From Ramlibacter sp. (GTDB lineage Bacteria; Pseudomonadota; Gammaproteobacteria; Burkholderiales; Burkholderiaceae_C): a DNA stretch of 64,000 nt. The notes under the pieces were generated by a model. That model saw only the letters and a program-made list of their open reading frames with translations, was not told where the DNA came from and made no database searches. Both the position numbers and the translations under genes were made by a program. This document shows, in pieces, positions 49,362 through 58,867 of the stretch; the first letter of the stretch is position 1, and every line of letters begins with the position of its first letter. The stretch spans positions 1 to 64,000 of the forward strand of contig NZ_JAQGNQ010000101.1 in the NCBI RefSeq assembly GCF_028291745.1, read 5' to 3'.

Positions 49362-51587
49362 TCAGATGCTCCCGGAACGCTCCGCGGCCAAGGCGTGCTG
49401 CAGCTGCCGGATCACGGCCTCCTTTTCCTGCAGGCTGCCAGTCAGGTCCATGAGGGCCCGGTGCTTTTCCTGCAGGTCCCCTTCCTTCTCCTGCAGGTGA
49501 AACTCCTTCTCCTGCAGGCTGCCCGTCAGCACCTGCATCTCGGCGTGCAGGCGCAACAGCGCATCTTCCTTTTCGTGCAGGCTGGCGGTCAAACCCTGCA
49601 GGTCGCCACTGAGTCCGAGCAGCGCGTCCTCCTTGTCGAGGAGGCTACCGGTGAGCACCTGCAGGTCGTCGGTCAGCCTCTCGAGCGCTGCTTGCTTTTC
49701 ATGGATGACAGCCTCCTTCTCGTGGATGACGCTCTCCTTCTCGTGGATCTCGGTTTCCTTCACTTCCAGCTCCGCCTGCAGTGCGGCCATACGGCGCGAC
49801 TGCAGGCCAAGCAGCAGCGCGCCGGTTTTCGCCTTGGGCGCCGGCTGGCGCACGCGCTCCTGCAGGTAACGCAGGGCCAGCGTCTGATTGTCTTCGAAGG
49901 CCACCAGGATGCCGTCGTCCAGGTAGAGGTAGTCCAGGCCGGACTCGAAGAAGCCGCGCAGCGCATCCTGTGGCGAGCACACGATCGGCTCCTCGTGGAT
50001 GTTGAACGAGGTGTTGACGATCGCCGGCACGCCGGTGCGCTGCACGTATTCCGTCAGCACGGCGTGGATCAGCGGATGGTGTTCGGCGGTGACGATCTGC
50101 GGCCGCGCGGTGCCGTCCACGTGCACGACCGCCGGACACGCGGCGCGCATGGCCTCGGTGCAGTCGACGGTGACAGTCATGAATTCCATCGCGTGCGCCA
50201 CGCGCTCCGAATCGACATAGCAGCGCGCCACATCCTCGGCGCGTGTCATCGGCGCGAACGGCATGAACTCGGTGCGGTTCAGGCGCGCATTGAGCTGCTG
50301 GTTGATGTCGGCCTGGGTGGCCTGCGCCAGGATCGAGCGGTTGCCGAGGGCGCGCGGACCGAACTCCGAGGCGCCCTGGAACACCGCCACCACCGCGCCG
50401 GCCTCGAGCAGCGCCGCGATCTCACGCGCCGGCTGCTCCACCTGGCGGAAGCGCACGCCTTCGCTGCGCAGCGCCTCGCGCACCTGCCCGGCGCCATAGG
50501 CCGGCCCCAGGAACATGGTGTGGGTGGCTGCGGGCGCGAAGCCCGGCTCGCGCGACTGCACATGCCAGGCGGCGCCTAGCGCCGTGCCGTCGTCCGTCAT
50601 CGGCGGCGCCACGAACAGCCTCTCGAAACCGCTCTCCACCGCCCGCTGGTTGATCCTGACGTTGGCGAACAAGCCGCCCGCCAGGCACAGGTTGGGACTG
50701 CGCCAGCCCAGGTCGCGCGCCTGCCCCAGCAGGCCCACGATGTGGTCCTCGGCCACGGCCTGCACGGTGGCGGCCAGCTCCTCGCGGCTGAAACCAGCGG
50801 CCTCGGCGCGGTAGCTCTCGATCCGGCCCTCGCTGGTCACCAGCATCGGCACCTGCTGGTCGTCGTACGCGAACACCCATTCCATCACCGCTTCAATGCC
50901 GAAGAAGTCGTCCTCGAACCAGTGCCGCAGCAGTTGGCGGCAAGCCTCCGTGGGACGGCCGTAGGCGGCCAGGCCGGTGATCTTGCCTTCGTGCTTGTTC
51001 GGCGTGAAGCCGAGCAGCGCCGTGACAAAGGTATAGAGCGACGTGATCTTGGCGTAGTGCAGCGCGCTGAACTGGTCCAGCACGCGCAGGCCTTCCGCGC
51101 GAGTGGCCTGGAACAGGCCACCGAACCACGGGCTGTTGCACATGCCGCCGTCATAGGTCAGGCACAGCGCCTCGTCGAAGCCGCTGCCCCAGAACACCGA
51201 AGCCGCGTGCGCGACCTGGTGGGGCACGAACTCCTTCGCGCAGGGCAGGCGCTCGAGGAAGTCGTAGAAGGCGGGCGGATGCCGCAGGCCGTCGGTACGC
51301 GCCTGGGGCAGGCGCGCCTTGAGCAGCCGGCTTTCTTCCGGCTGCGGCCAGGCAAACGCGGCTTCGGTCGACACCGCAACCTTGCCAATGCGGTCCCAGG
51401 GCAGCCCGTCCAGCAGGGCCCAAGGCGGGCGGCCGTCCTGCTTGACCCGGCTCAAGCGCTCAAGGGAAGCAGCGAAGACCGGGCGGCCGCCGGGCGCCAC
51501 GATGGCGATGGCGCTGTCGTGCATGCCGCTGTAGTTCAGCCCGAGCGTGCAGTTCGCCGGCAGGGAAGGCAGTTCGAAAGATCGCAT
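49362..51587 (-). CDS. NodU/CmcH-type carbamoyltransferase with C-terminal coiled-coil tail
   Basis: A 741-aa protein. Residues ~1-600 are a NodU-family O-carbamoyltransferase: 'LGLNYSGMHDSAIAIVAPGG', 'VPHQVAHAASVFWGSGFDEA' (HxxxH metal site), 'LCLTYDGGMCNSPWF', 'GASEFGPRALGNRSILAQAT' and 'VNTSFNIHEEPIVCSPQDAL'. It would transfer carbamoyl from carbamoyl phosphate to a sugar hydroxyl. Residues ~605-735 are an added heptad-rich tail of repeats such as 'HEKEAVIHEKQAALERL' and 'DLTGSLQEKEAVIRQL'. It overlaps the acetyltransferase stop (TGATG). Confidence 0.92.
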   Translation of the reverse strand: MRSFELPSLPANCTLGLNYSGMHDSAIAIVAPGGRPVFAASLERLSRVKQDGRPPWALLDGLPWDRIGKVAVSTEAAFAWPQPEESRLLKARLPQARTDGLRHPPAFYDFLERLPCAKEFVPHQVAHAASVFWGSGFDEALCLTYDGGMCNSPWFGGLFQATRAEGLRVLDQFSALHYAKITSLYTFVTALLGFTPNKHEGKITGLAAYGRPTEACRQLLRHWFEDDFFGIEAVMEWVFAYDDQQVPMLVTSEGRIESYRAEAAGFSREELAATVQAVAEDHIVGLLGQARDLGWRSPNLCLAGGLFANVRINQRAVESGFERLFVAPPMTDDGTALGAAWHVQSREPGFAPAATHTMFLGPAYGAGQVREALRSEGVRFRQVEQPAREIAALLEAGAVVAVFQGASEFGPRALGNRSILAQATQADINQQLNARLNRTEFMPFAPMTRAEDVARCYVDSERVAHAMEFMTVTVDCTEAMRAACPAVVHVDGTARPQIVTAEHHPLIHAVLTEYVQRTGVPAIVNTSFNIHEEPIVCSPQDALRGFFESGLDYLYLDDGILVAFEDNQTLALRYLQERVRQPAPKAKTGALLLGLQSRRMAALQAELEVKETEIHEKESVIHEKEAVIHEKQAALERLTDDLQVLTGSLLDKEDALLGLSGDLQGLTASLHEKEDALLRLHAEMQVLTGSLQEKEFHLQEKEGDLQEKHRALMDLTGSLQEKEAVIRQLQHALAAERSGSI
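49390..49770. repeat. Degenerate tandem repeat encoding the coiled-coil tail
   Basis: Short imperfect repeats ('TCCTTCTCGTGGATGAC', 'TTCTCCTGCAGG', 'GTCAGCACCTGCAGGTC'-like units) recur with multiples of 21 bases, encoding HEKE/QEKE heptads in the carbamoyltransferase C-terminus. Such tracts can vary in copy number. Confidence 0.7.
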
Positions 51588-52174
51588 CAGGAGTCCAGCG
51601 GTTCAAACGTATGAGGGCAGAACCAGGTATTGCCCAGGTGCCAGACTTTGTCGGGCAAGTTGCGGTAGCCGATGACCTTGGCGGGGACGCCCGCCACGAT
51701 CGCACCGGGCGGGACGTCGTCAATCACCAGCGCACCGGCGCCGACGATCGCGTTGTCGCCGACCACCAGGTTGGCGCCCGAGATCGTCGCACCGACGCCG
51801 ATCCACACGCCCCGGCCAATCGTGAGCGGCCCGGAGAAGGGAACGAAGCTGTCCTTGTCGTGGCCGCCGTTGGAGATCACGATGTCGGCGGCGAACATCG
51901 CGAACCGGCCGATCGTGACGTCGGAAAAATTGTAGACGTGCACGTTCTTGCCGATCACCGCGTAGTCCTCCAGGACCAGGCGGCCCGCAGCCAGCAGCCA
52001 CTCGAAGCCTTCGTCGACGGCGACCCCGCGGCCCACCGTCGCCCCGAGCTTGCGCAGGAACCGGTTCTTCAGCTCCCACCGGTGCGGCACGTGCGCGCGT
52101 GGCGTCAGCCGGTCGGCGAGGTACCGATACAGCGCGGTCATGAGCGAGGGTGGCGTGATCAGGTGCTGGGCCAT
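51587..52174 (-). CDS. Left-handed beta-helix O-acetyltransferase
   Basis: A 195-aa hexapeptide-repeat acyltransferase of the WbbJ/CatB type. Repeats run from 'VIGKNVHVYNFSDVTIGRFA' to 'VVGDNAIVGAGALVIDDVPP', with the catalytic His in 'VISNGGHDKDSF' and the closing 'GAIVAGVPAKVIGYR'. It should acetylate a sugar of the glycan using acetyl-CoA. Its start overlaps the ABC ATPase stop (ATGA) and its stop overlaps the carbamoyltransferase start (TGATG). Its place beside the exporter suggests decoration before export. Confidence 0.9.
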   Translation of the reverse strand: MAQHLITPPSLMTALYRYLADRLTPRAHVPHRWELKNRFLRKLGATVGRGVAVDEGFEWLLAAGRLVLEDYAVIGKNVHVYNFSDVTIGRFAMFAADIVISNGGHDKDSFVPFSGPLTIGRGVWIGVGATISGANLVVGDNAIVGAGALVIDDVPPGAIVAGVPAKVIGYRNLPDKVWHLGNTWFCPHTFEPLDS

Positions 52175-53598
52175 CAGGACACCTCGGGCTCGAAGCGCGC
52201 GGCGACCGGCAGGCCCGCCTGACCGAGGAAGGGCGCGGGCTCGTTCTCGTAATCCCAGCGTACCTGCATCGGCCCGAACCAACCGGTACTCTCCAGCACG
52301 CGCCCCTGGTTGGGGCCGGCGGGCAGGCCGAAGCTCACGTCCATGGAATACAGGCCGGCCTCGATGGTGCAGTCCAGGCTCATCTCGAACATCGCCCATT
52401 GGCCCGGGGCGGCGCGCAGCGCCTCCAGGCCCAGGAAATAGGACCCGGTGCAGGTGACGATCTGGTCGAACTTGTTGCGCAGGATCAGCGAGACATGGCC
52501 CGCCTCGGTAGCCGGGGTGCGGAAGAAGACCTGCACCGCCAGCTTCTGTCCCATGCGCACGCTGGTGCAGGGCTGGCCATTGCCGTCCCGCAGCACCACC
52601 GCCAGCAGCCGCGAGGTGTCGGGTTCGGGGCTGCGCCAGACCGCCGATGCCAGCGCGGCCTCGATCGGCTCGCTGCCGCGGCCACCACGCCGCGCCCCGG
52701 CGTCGCGCGCCACCGGCTCGCCCTCGCTGCGGCCGGCGTCCGTCTCCGAGAGGTAGCGGCGCACGGCTTCCTGCGTGTCGCCGATGAACACGGCCTGCCC
52801 CTGGCGCAGGTAGACGGAGCGCGGACAGAGGTCCCGCACGGTGCCCATGTCGTGCGAGACGTACAGCAGCGTGAGCCCGTCCTCGCGCATGCGGCGGATG
52901 CGAGCGAAGCACTTTTGCTGGAAGAAGAAATCGCCCACGCTCAACGCCTCGTCGACGATCAGGATCTCGGGATTCACGTGCACCTGGATCGCGAAGGCGA
53001 GACGCACGTACATCCCGCTGGAATAGGTCTTCACCGGCTGGTCGATGAAGGCACCGATGTCGGCGAAGGCCAGGATGTCGTCCAGGCGCTGCTCGATCTC
53101 CCGCACGGTCATGCCCAGGATCACGCCATTGAGGAAGACGTTCTCGCGGCCGGTGAATTCCAGGTTGAACCCGGAGCCCAGTTCCAGCAGCGCCGCGATG
53201 CGGCCCTGCGTCTGCACCGTGCCGTCGGTGGGGCTGAGGGTGCCGCTGATCATCTGCAGCAGCGTCGACTTGCCCGAACCGTTGCGGCCGATGATGGCCA
53301 CCGACTCGCCGCGCGCCACCTCGAACGAAACGTCGCGCAGCGCCCAGAACTCGCGGAAGTAGTGCCTGCATGGCTGGCCCAGCAGGTTGCGCAGCGGCGG
53401 CAGCAGGAACTGCTTGAGCCGGTCGCGCGGCTGCTGGTAGATCGAATGGCACTTGCTCAGGTGCTGTACGCGCAGGGCAAAGCCGGGCGCGGCCGGCGCG
53501 TCCAGGCGCGCGCCGGCCGCGCCTTGGCGGCCCGCGGATTGCGGTTGCGACCGGCCGGCGCCAGTGGCCGGCGTCGCTGGCTCAAAGGACGTCTGCAA
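52174..53598 (-). CDS. wzt: Wzt-type polysaccharide ABC transporter ATPase with C-terminal sugar-binding domain
   Basis: A ~474-aa protein. The ATPase (about 50-290) has Walker A 'IIGRNGSGKSTLLQMISGTL', the signature 'KTYSSGMYVRLAFAIQVHV', Walker B 'ILIVDEALSVGDFFFQQKCF' and the H-loop 'LYVSHDMG'. The C-terminal ~170 aa match the Wzt_C beta-sandwich that recognises the glycan end. No ATG precedes the homology; TTG 53598 with AGGA 6-7 nt upstream, overlapping the permease end by 17 bp, is my best start. It leaves a ~45-aa Ala/Pro-rich lead. Confidence 0.88.
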   Translation of the reverse strand: MQTSFEPATPATGAGRSQPQSAGRQGAAGARLDAPAAPGFALRVQHLSKCHSIYQQPRDRLKQFLLPPLRNLLGQPCRHYFREFWALRDVSFEVARGESVAIIGRNGSGKSTLLQMISGTLSPTDGTVQTQGRIAALLELGSGFNLEFTGRENVFLNGVILGMTVREIEQRLDDILAFADIGAFIDQPVKTYSSGMYVRLAFAIQVHVNPEILIVDEALSVGDFFFQQKCFARIRRMREDGLTLLYVSHDMGTVRDLCPRSVYLRQGQAVFIGDTQEAVRRYLSETDAGRSEGEPVARDAGARRGGRGSEPIEAALASAVWRSPEPDTSRLLAVVLRDGNGQPCTSVRMGQKLAVQVFFRTPATEAGHVSLILRNKFDQIVTCTGSYFLGLEALRAAPGQWAMFEMSLDCTIEAGLYSMDVSFGLPAGPNQGRVLESTGWFGPMQVRWDYENEPAPFLGQAGLPVAARFEPEVS

Positions 53599-54454
53599 AG
53601 CCCTTCCTCGTCTTCTGGAACCAGGCAAACCCCAGCCACGCGACCAGCAGCGCGCCTGCCATGTAGCGCGCCAGCCCCGCCCAGTCGGGCGCATGGCCCC
53701 ACACCAGTACCGCGCGCGATTGCTCGATGATGAAGGTGAGCGGATTGGCCTCGATCACGACCCGGAAGCGGGGAGGCACGGCCGTCACCGGATAGAACAC
53801 CGGCGACAGGAACATGAGCACCATGGTCACGATCGAGATGGTCTGGCCCACGTCGCGCAGGAACACGCCCAGCGACGCCAGCAGCCAGGCCAGCCCGGTG
53901 GCCAGCACCACCAGCGGCAGCAGCACCAGCGGCAACAGCAGCGCCGTCCAGTGCAGCGTGCCGCCAGGCACCAGAGCCTGCGCGAGCAGCAGCACGACCA
54001 GGCTCACCAGCGCGTGGAACAGGGCCGCGCCCACGGCGACCACCGGCAGCACCTCCAGCGGGAACACCACCTTCTTCACATAGTTGGCGTTGTGCAGGAC
54101 CAGCGTGGGCGCGCGATTCAGCACCTCGGTGAACAGGCCGAGCACGATCATGCCCACGAACAGCACGATGGCGAACACCGCCTTCCCGTCCTCTGCCCCG
54201 GCAGTGTTCCAGCGCGCCTTGAACACCTCGGAAAACACGAAGGTGTACACGGCGAGCATCAGCACCGGATTGAAGAAGGACCACACCAGCCCCATCGCCG
54301 AACCCTTGTAGCGGCCCACGACTTCCCGCCGCACCATCTGGACGATCAGTTCCCGCTGGCGCAGGAGGCTGCGCGCCAGGAAGGCGGGCGAGGTCGGGGG
54401 CGCGGCGTGCGGATCCAGGGCCTGCCCGCCCGGAAAGGGAAGCGGCGCGCTCAT
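53582..54454 (-). CDS. wzm: Wzm-type polysaccharide ABC transporter permease
   Basis: A 290-aa ABC-2 permease with six TM segments. Family marks: 'LIVQMVRREVVGRYKGSAMG' just before TM1, 'FFNPVLMLAVYTFVFSEVF', 'NANYVKKVVFPLEVLPVVAV' and 'VFLRDVGQTISIVTMVLMFL' with 'SPVFYPV'. With Wzt it exports an undecaprenyl-PP-linked polysaccharide to the periplasm. ATG 54454 overlaps the rfbC stop (ATGA), tying exporter and dTDP-rhamnose production together. Confidence 0.93.
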   Translation of the reverse strand: MSAPLPFPGGQALDPHAAPPTSPAFLARSLLRQRELIVQMVRREVVGRYKGSAMGLVWSFFNPVLMLAVYTFVFSEVFKARWNTAGAEDGKAVFAIVLFVGMIVLGLFTEVLNRAPTLVLHNANYVKKVVFPLEVLPVVAVGAALFHALVSLVVLLLAQALVPGGTLHWTALLLPLVLLPLVVLATGLAWLLASLGVFLRDVGQTISIVTMVLMFLSPVFYPVTAVPPRFRVVIEANPLTFIIEQSRAVLVWGHAPDWAGLARYMAGALLVAWLGFAWFQKTRKGFADVL

Positions 54455-54999
54455 GGAAAGAGCTCCGCCTGCGCCAGCGGCTTGCCGTCTCGGTCCTTGG
54501 GCGACAGGGTCGGCTCGGCCCCGGCCAGCCCCCAGTCGACGGCGAGATCGCGATCGTCCCAGGCGATGGTGCGTTCGTGCTCGGGCGCCCAGTAGTCGGT
54601 GGTCTTGTAGAGCACCTCGGCGGTCTCGGAGCGCACCACGAAGCCGTGGGCAAAGCCTTCGGGCACCCAGAGCTGGCGCTTGTTGTCCGCCGACAGCACT
54701 TCGCCGATCCAGCGGCCGAAGGTGGGCGAGGTCCGCCGCAGGTCGACCGCCACGTCGAAGATTTCGCCGCGGGTGACTCGCACCAGCTTGCCCTGCGGCT
54801 GCCGGATCTGGTAGTGCAGCCCGCGCAGCACGTGCCGGGCCGAGCAGGAATGGTTGTCCTGCACGAACTGCACGCTGCGGCCGGTGGCGGCCTCGAAGCG
54901 GGCCTGGTTGAAGCTCTCGAAAAAGAAGCCGCGCGCATCCCCGAACACCTGGGGCTCGAGCAGCAGGACGGCGGGAATGGCGAGCGGCGTGGCTTTCAT
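54451..54999 (-). CDS. rfbC: dTDP-4-dehydrorhamnose 3,5-epimerase
   Basis: A 182-aa cupin epimerase, third enzyme of dTDP-L-rhamnose synthesis: 'PQVFGDARGFFFESFNQARF', 'VLRGLHYQIRQPQGKLVRVT' with the active His, 'GEIFDVAVDLRRTSPTFGRW' and 'WVPEGFAHGFVVRSETAEVL'. ATG 54999 is used; the longer frame runs into rfbA. It is the last of the rfbBDAC set and overlaps wzm. Confidence 0.96.
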   Translation of the reverse strand: MKATPLAIPAVLLLEPQVFGDARGFFFESFNQARFEAATGRSVQFVQDNHSCSARHVLRGLHYQIRQPQGKLVRVTRGEIFDVAVDLRRTSPTFGRWIGEVLSADNKRQLWVPEGFAHGFVVRSETAEVLYKTTDYWAPEHERTIAWDDRDLAVDWGLAGAEPTLSPKDRDGKPLAQAELFP

Positions 55000-55045
55000 C
55001 GGACAAGGCAGGGCGGACGGGAGGGCACGGGCAGAGCCGCGCCCT

Positions 55046-55933
55046 TCAGAGGGGCTGCTTCTCCCCGAGCAGGCGCAGCATGTACTGGCCGTAGCCATTC
55101 TTCGCCAGGGGCTGGGCGAGACGCTCGAACTGCTCATCGTTGATAAAGCCGTTGCGCCACGCGATCTCCTCGGGGCAGGCGATCTTCAGGCCCTGCCGCC
55201 TCTCGAGCGTCGCGATGAACTGGCCGGCTTCGAGCATGCTCTCGTGCGTGCCGGTGTCCAGCCACGCATACCCTCGTTTCAGGACCTGCACGTCGAGCTC
55301 GCGATGCGCGAGATAGACCTGGTTGACGCTGGTGATCTCCAGCTCGCCGCGCGCACTGGGCTTCACGGCCTTGGCGATCTCCACCACCTGCGAGTCGTAG
55401 AAGTAGAGGCCGGTCACGGCGTAGTTGCTCCTGGGCTCGGCGGGCTTCTCCTCGATGCTGCTGGCCTTGCCGCCGCGTTCGAAGGCGACCACGCCGTAGC
55501 GCTCGGGATCCTGCACGTGATAGGCGAACACCGTAGCCCCGCGCTGCTGGCCATCGGCCTGTTGCAGCATCGGCTGGAAGTCGTGGCCGTAGAAGATGTT
55601 GTCGCCCAGCACCAGGGCGCTCGGATTGCCGGCGATGAACTGCTCGCCGATCAGGAAGGCCTGCGCCAGCCCGTCGGGCGAGGGCTGCACCGCGTACTGC
55701 AGGTTCAGGCCCCACTGCGAGCCGTCGCCCAGCAGTTGCTCGAAGCGCGGCGTGTCCTGCGGCGTGCTGATCACCAGGATGTCCTGGATGCCGCCGAGCA
55801 TCAGCGTGCTGAGCGGGTAGTACACCATCGGCTTGTCGTAAACCGGCAGCAACTGCTTGCTCACCGCGAGAGTGGCCGGATGCAGCCGCGTGCCGGAGCC
55901 TCCGGCGAGGATGATGCCTTTGCGACGGGTCAT
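55046..55933 (-). CDS. rfbA: Glucose-1-phosphate thymidylyltransferase
   Basis: A 295-aa nucleotidyltransferase, first enzyme of dTDP-L-rhamnose synthesis: '[20 protein letters not shown]', '[20 protein letters not shown]', '[10 protein letters not shown]', '[20 protein letters not shown]' and '[20 protein letters not shown]'. Its ATG overlaps the rfbD stop (ATGA). It makes dTDP-glucose from dTTP and glucose-1-phosphate. Length is standard. Confidence 0.97.
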   Translation of the reverse strand: MTRRKGIILAGGSGTRLHPATLAVSKQLLPVYDKPMVYYPLSTLMLGGIQDILVISTPQDTPRFEQLLGDGSQWGLNLQYAVQPSPDGLAQAFLIGEQFIAGNPSALVLGDNIFYGHDFQPMLQQADGQQRGATVFAYHVQDPERYGVVAFERGGKASSIEEKPAEPRSNYAVTGLYFYDSQVVEIAKAVKPSARGELEITSVNQVYLAHRELDVQVLKRGYAWLDTGTHESMLEAGQFIATLERRQGLKIACPEEIAWRNGFINDEQFERLAQPLAKNGYGQYMLRLLGEKQPL

Positions 55934-56835
55934 GAACTTCTGTTGAGGCTTTGTTGCAGCATTCGTGCCACGCCCTGCTGCCAGGGCGGCATGCGGAGAC
56001 CGAGGGCCTCGGCGAGACGGGTCGTGTCCAGCCGCGAATTATGGGGTCGCCGCGCGGCCGTCGGAAACGCCGAGGATGGCACGGCCAGCACCTGTTCAGC
56101 ACCGGCTTGCAGTATTTCGCCCATCTGGTGTGCCTGCCCCACAACAAACCGGGCGTAGCCGTGCCAGCTGGTTTCGCCAGCGGCCGCGGCGTGGTAGATG
56201 CCGGCCTTGGCGGGATCGCGCTGCAGCGCGCGCAGCGCGTGGGCGGTGATGTCGGCCAGCAGGTCGGCCCCCGTCGGGGCGCCGACCTGGTCGTCGATGA
56301 CCGTCAGGCTGTCCCGCTCGCGTGCAAGGCGCAACATGGTCTTGGCAAAGTTGCCGCCACGCACGCCATACACCCAGCTGGTGCGCAGGATCAGGTGACG
56401 CGGCAGCGACGCGGCAATGCGCCGCTCGCCTTCGAGCTTGCTGCGGCCGTAGGCATTCAGGGGGCCGGTGGCATCGTCCTCGCGCCAGGGCCGCGTGCCG
56501 CTGCCGTCGAAGACGTAGTCCGTGGAGTAATGGACCATGCATGCCCCGACATCTGCGGCGGCGGCGGCGATGGCGCCGGGGGCGATCGCGTTGACCTGCA
56601 GCGCGAGATCGGGCTCGCTTTCGGCGCGGTCCACTGCCGTGTACGCGGCGGCATTCACGATGGCATCGGGCCGCAGCGCACGCACCGTCGCCACCACGCC
56701 GGCGGTGTCGGTGAAATTGCCGCGGAAACGCTCGTTGCCGGCCGAGCCGAGCGCGGTCAGCTCGCCCAGCGGCGCCAGACTGCGCTGCAGTTCCCAGCCG
56801 ACCTGGCCCTCGCACCCGAACAGCAGGACGCGCAC
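55930..56835 (-). CDS. rfbD: dTDP-4-dehydrorhamnose reductase
   Basis: A 301-aa SDR, last enzyme of dTDP-L-rhamnose synthesis: '[20 protein letters not shown]', '[20 protein letters not shown]', '[19 protein letters not shown]', '[16 protein letters not shown]' (YGRSK) and '[20 protein letters not shown]'. The start is GTG 56835, one base after the rfbB TGA; the longer frame in the track would overlap rfbB heavily and lacks homology. Confidence 0.95.
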   Translation of the reverse strand: MRVLLFGCEGQVGWELQRSLAPLGELTALGSAGNERFRGNFTDTAGVVATVRALRPDAIVNAAAYTAVDRAESEPDLALQVNAIAPGAIAAAAADVGACMVHYSTDYVFDGSGTRPWREDDATGPLNAYGRSKLEGERRIAASLPRHLILRTSWVYGVRGGNFAKTMLRLARERDSLTVIDDQVGAPTGADLLADITAHALRALQRDPAKAGIYHAAAAGETSWHGYARFVVGQAHQMGEILQAGAEQVLAVPSSAFPTAARRPHNSRLDTTRLAEALGLRMPPWQQGVARMLQQSLNRSS

Positions 56836-56836
56836 G

Positions 56837-57901
56837 TCACGCCGCCTGCGCGTATTGCGTGGTGATCCACTCGCGGTAGGCGCCGCTCTGGACGCGTTGC
56901 ACCCAGTCGCCGTGCGCCAGGTACCACTGCACGGTCTTGCGGATGCCGCTGGCGAAGGTCTCGGCCGGCTTCCATCCCAGCTCGCGCTCGATCTTGCGGG
57001 CATCGATCGCGTAGCGGCGGTCGTGGCCGGGACGGTCCTTCACGTACGTGATCAAGGTCTCGTAGCGGCTGCCGTCGCCGCGCGGGCGCAATTCGTCGAG
57101 CAGCCGGCACACGGTGTGCACGATGTCGATGTTGGGCTGCTCGTTCCAGCCGCCCACGTTGTAGGTCTCGCCCAGGCGGCCGGCCGCGAGCACGCGCCGA
57201 ATCGCGCTGCAGTGGTCGCCCACGTACAGCCAGTCGCGGATCTGCTGGCCGTCGCCGTACACGGGCAAGGGCTTGCCGGCGAGCGCGTTGACGATGATCA
57301 GCGGGATGAGCTTCTCGGGGAAGTGATACGGCCCGTAATTGTTGGAGCAATTGGTCGTCACGACCGGCAGGCCGTAGGTGTGGTGGTACGCCCGCACCAG
57401 GTGATCGCTGGCCGCCTTGCTGGCGGAATAGGGGCTGTTCGGCTCGTACCGGTGCTGCTCGCTGAAGGCCGGATCCTGCGGCGCGAGCGATCCATAGACC
57501 TCGTCGGTGGAGACGTGCAGGAAGCGGAACTGCTCGCGTGCCGGGCCGGCCAGCGCCGCCCAATAGCCGCGCACGGCCTCGAGCAGGCGAAACGTGCCGA
57601 GCACGTTGGTCTCGATGAAGGTGCCGGGCGCGTGGATGGAACGGTCGACGTGCGACTCGGCCGCGAAGTTCAGCACCGCCCGCGGCTGGTAGCGGGCCAG
57701 CAGGCTCTCGACCAGGGGCTGGTCGCCGATGTCGCCCTGCACGAACACGTGGCGCGCGTCGTCGTCGAGCGAACGCAGGTTTTCCAGGTTGCCCGCGTAC
57801 GTGAGCTTGTCCAGGTTCACCACCGGCTCGCCACCCGCGGCCAGCCAGTCCAGGACGAAGTTGGAGCCGATGAATCCGGCCCCGCCCGTGACGACGATCA
57901 T
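56837..57901 (-). CDS. rfbB: dTDP-glucose 4,6-dehydratase
   Basis: A 354-aa extended SDR: '[20 protein letters not shown]', '[17 protein letters not shown]', '[20 protein letters not shown]', '[15 protein letters not shown]', '[20 protein letters not shown]' (YSASK) and '[20 protein letters not shown]'. ATG 57901 is preferred over GTG 57910 because AAGGGAG then lies 9 nt upstream. It is the first gene of the glycan locus, so its upstream region probably holds the main promoter. Confidence 0.96.
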   Translation of the reverse strand: MIVVTGGAGFIGSNFVLDWLAAGGEPVVNLDKLTYAGNLENLRSLDDDARHVFVQGDIGDQPLVESLLARYQPRAVLNFAAESHVDRSIHAPGTFIETNVLGTFRLLEAVRGYWAALAGPAREQFRFLHVSTDEVYGSLAPQDPAFSEQHRYEPNSPYSASKAASDHLVRAYHHTYGLPVVTTNCSNNYGPYHFPEKLIPLIIVNALAGKPLPVYGDGQQIRDWLYVGDHCSAIRRVLAAGRLGETYNVGGWNEQPNIDIVHTVCRLLDELRPRGDGSRYETLITYVKDRPGHDRRYAIDARKIERELGWKPAETFASGIRKTVQWYLAHGDWVQRVQSGAYREWITTQYAQAA

Positions 57902-57960
57902 TGATCCCACTCCCTTGTGCCCCGCACTGCGGGCAGGCCCGAATTATGTCATCCGCTTGG

Positions 57961-57979
57961 GCGTGGCCCGCGGCCACGC
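57961..57979. promoter_or_regulatory. GC-rich palindrome in the divergent rfbB/TPR promoter region
   Basis: GCGTGGCC-CGC-GGCCACGC has perfect 8-bp arms, 60 bp upstream of rfbB and 56 bp upstream of the divergent TPR gene. It may be an operator or a transcript-5'-end hairpin; GC content makes chance possible. Confidence 0.35.
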
Positions 57980-58034
57980 ACCGCGCCCATCTGCTGGTAC
58001 CCTCGCTGAACTCCATCCGCGGAGAACAGGCACG

Positions 58035-58808
58035 ATGGTCCAGTGGACGGCTTTCCCGCACGCGGGAACCTACCAGCACGACGCCGAGGGCATCCGGCGC
58101 GCCTGGACCCGTTTGCATGCTGGCGACGCGGAACCCCTGCCCGTCGACCCCGAGGTGCTGCGCGCCTGGGTGCTCTTCCACAACGGCGAATTCCAGCAGG
58201 CCCACGAAGTGGGGCTGCGCGCCGGCGGCGCCGGCATCACGGTGGCGAACAAGGCCGCGTGCATCTACGCCAACTACCTGGAGAAAAGGGAAAAGGCCCG
58301 CTTCGAGCTGCTGCTGCAGGCGGCCGAGCGCGCCGAGGTGCAGGCGCGCAAGGAGCCGGCCAATCCCAACGCGTGGTACTGGCAGGCCTATGCGCTCGGC
58401 CGCTACAGCCAGCGCATCAGCGTGGCCAAGGCGCTGGCGCAGGGCCTGGGCGGCAAGGTGAAAGAGGCGCTGGAACGCGCCATCGCCCTGCAGCCGCGCC
58501 ACGCCGACGCGCACGTGGCGCTGGGGGCCTTCCACTCCGAGGTGATCGACAAGGTGGGATCGCTGATCGGCAACATGACCTATGGCGCGAAGAAGGACAC
58601 CGGCCTGCGGATGTTCGAGGTGGCGCTGCAGATCCACCCGCAGTCGCCGATCGCGCTGATCGAATACGCCAACGGCCTGGTCATGCTGGAAGGCGAGAAG
58701 AAGCTGCGCGAGGCGGCGCGGCTCTATGCACAGGCGGCCGCGCTGCAGCCGGCAGACGCGATGGAGCGCCTCGACGTCGAGCTGGCCCGTACGGAGCTGG
58801 CTGCCTGA
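58035..58808 (+). CDS. TPR-repeat protein of unknown function
   Basis: A 257-aa soluble protein starting 'MVQWTAFPHAGTYQHDAEGI'; the track's longer frame overlaps rfbB and is rejected. Helical-pair repeats typical of TPR are visible ('RAWVLFHNGEFQQAHEVGLR', 'PRHADAHVALGAFHSEVIDK', 'HPQSPIALIEYANGLVMLEG', 'KLREAARLYAQAAALQPADA'). There is no signal peptide or TM. It is probably a protein-binding scaffold; partner unknown. It diverges from rfbB and leads a short plus-strand group with the hemerythrin-like and ACBP genes. Confidence 0.85.
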   Translation: MVQWTAFPHAGTYQHDAEGIRRAWTRLHAGDAEPLPVDPEVLRAWVLFHNGEFQQAHEVGLRAGGAGITVANKAACIYANYLEKREKARFELLLQAAERAEVQARKEPANPNAWYWQAYALGRYSQRISVAKALAQGLGGKVKEALERAIALQPRHADAHVALGAFHSEVIDKVGSLIGNMTYGAKKDTGLRMFEVALQIHPQSPIALIEYANGLVMLEGEKKLREAARLYAQAAALQPADAMERLDVELARTELAA

Positions 58809-58867
58809 CGGGCGCATGCGCCGGCAGACTACAGGGTGCGGCTCAGCCGGACCGCAGAATGCCGGGC

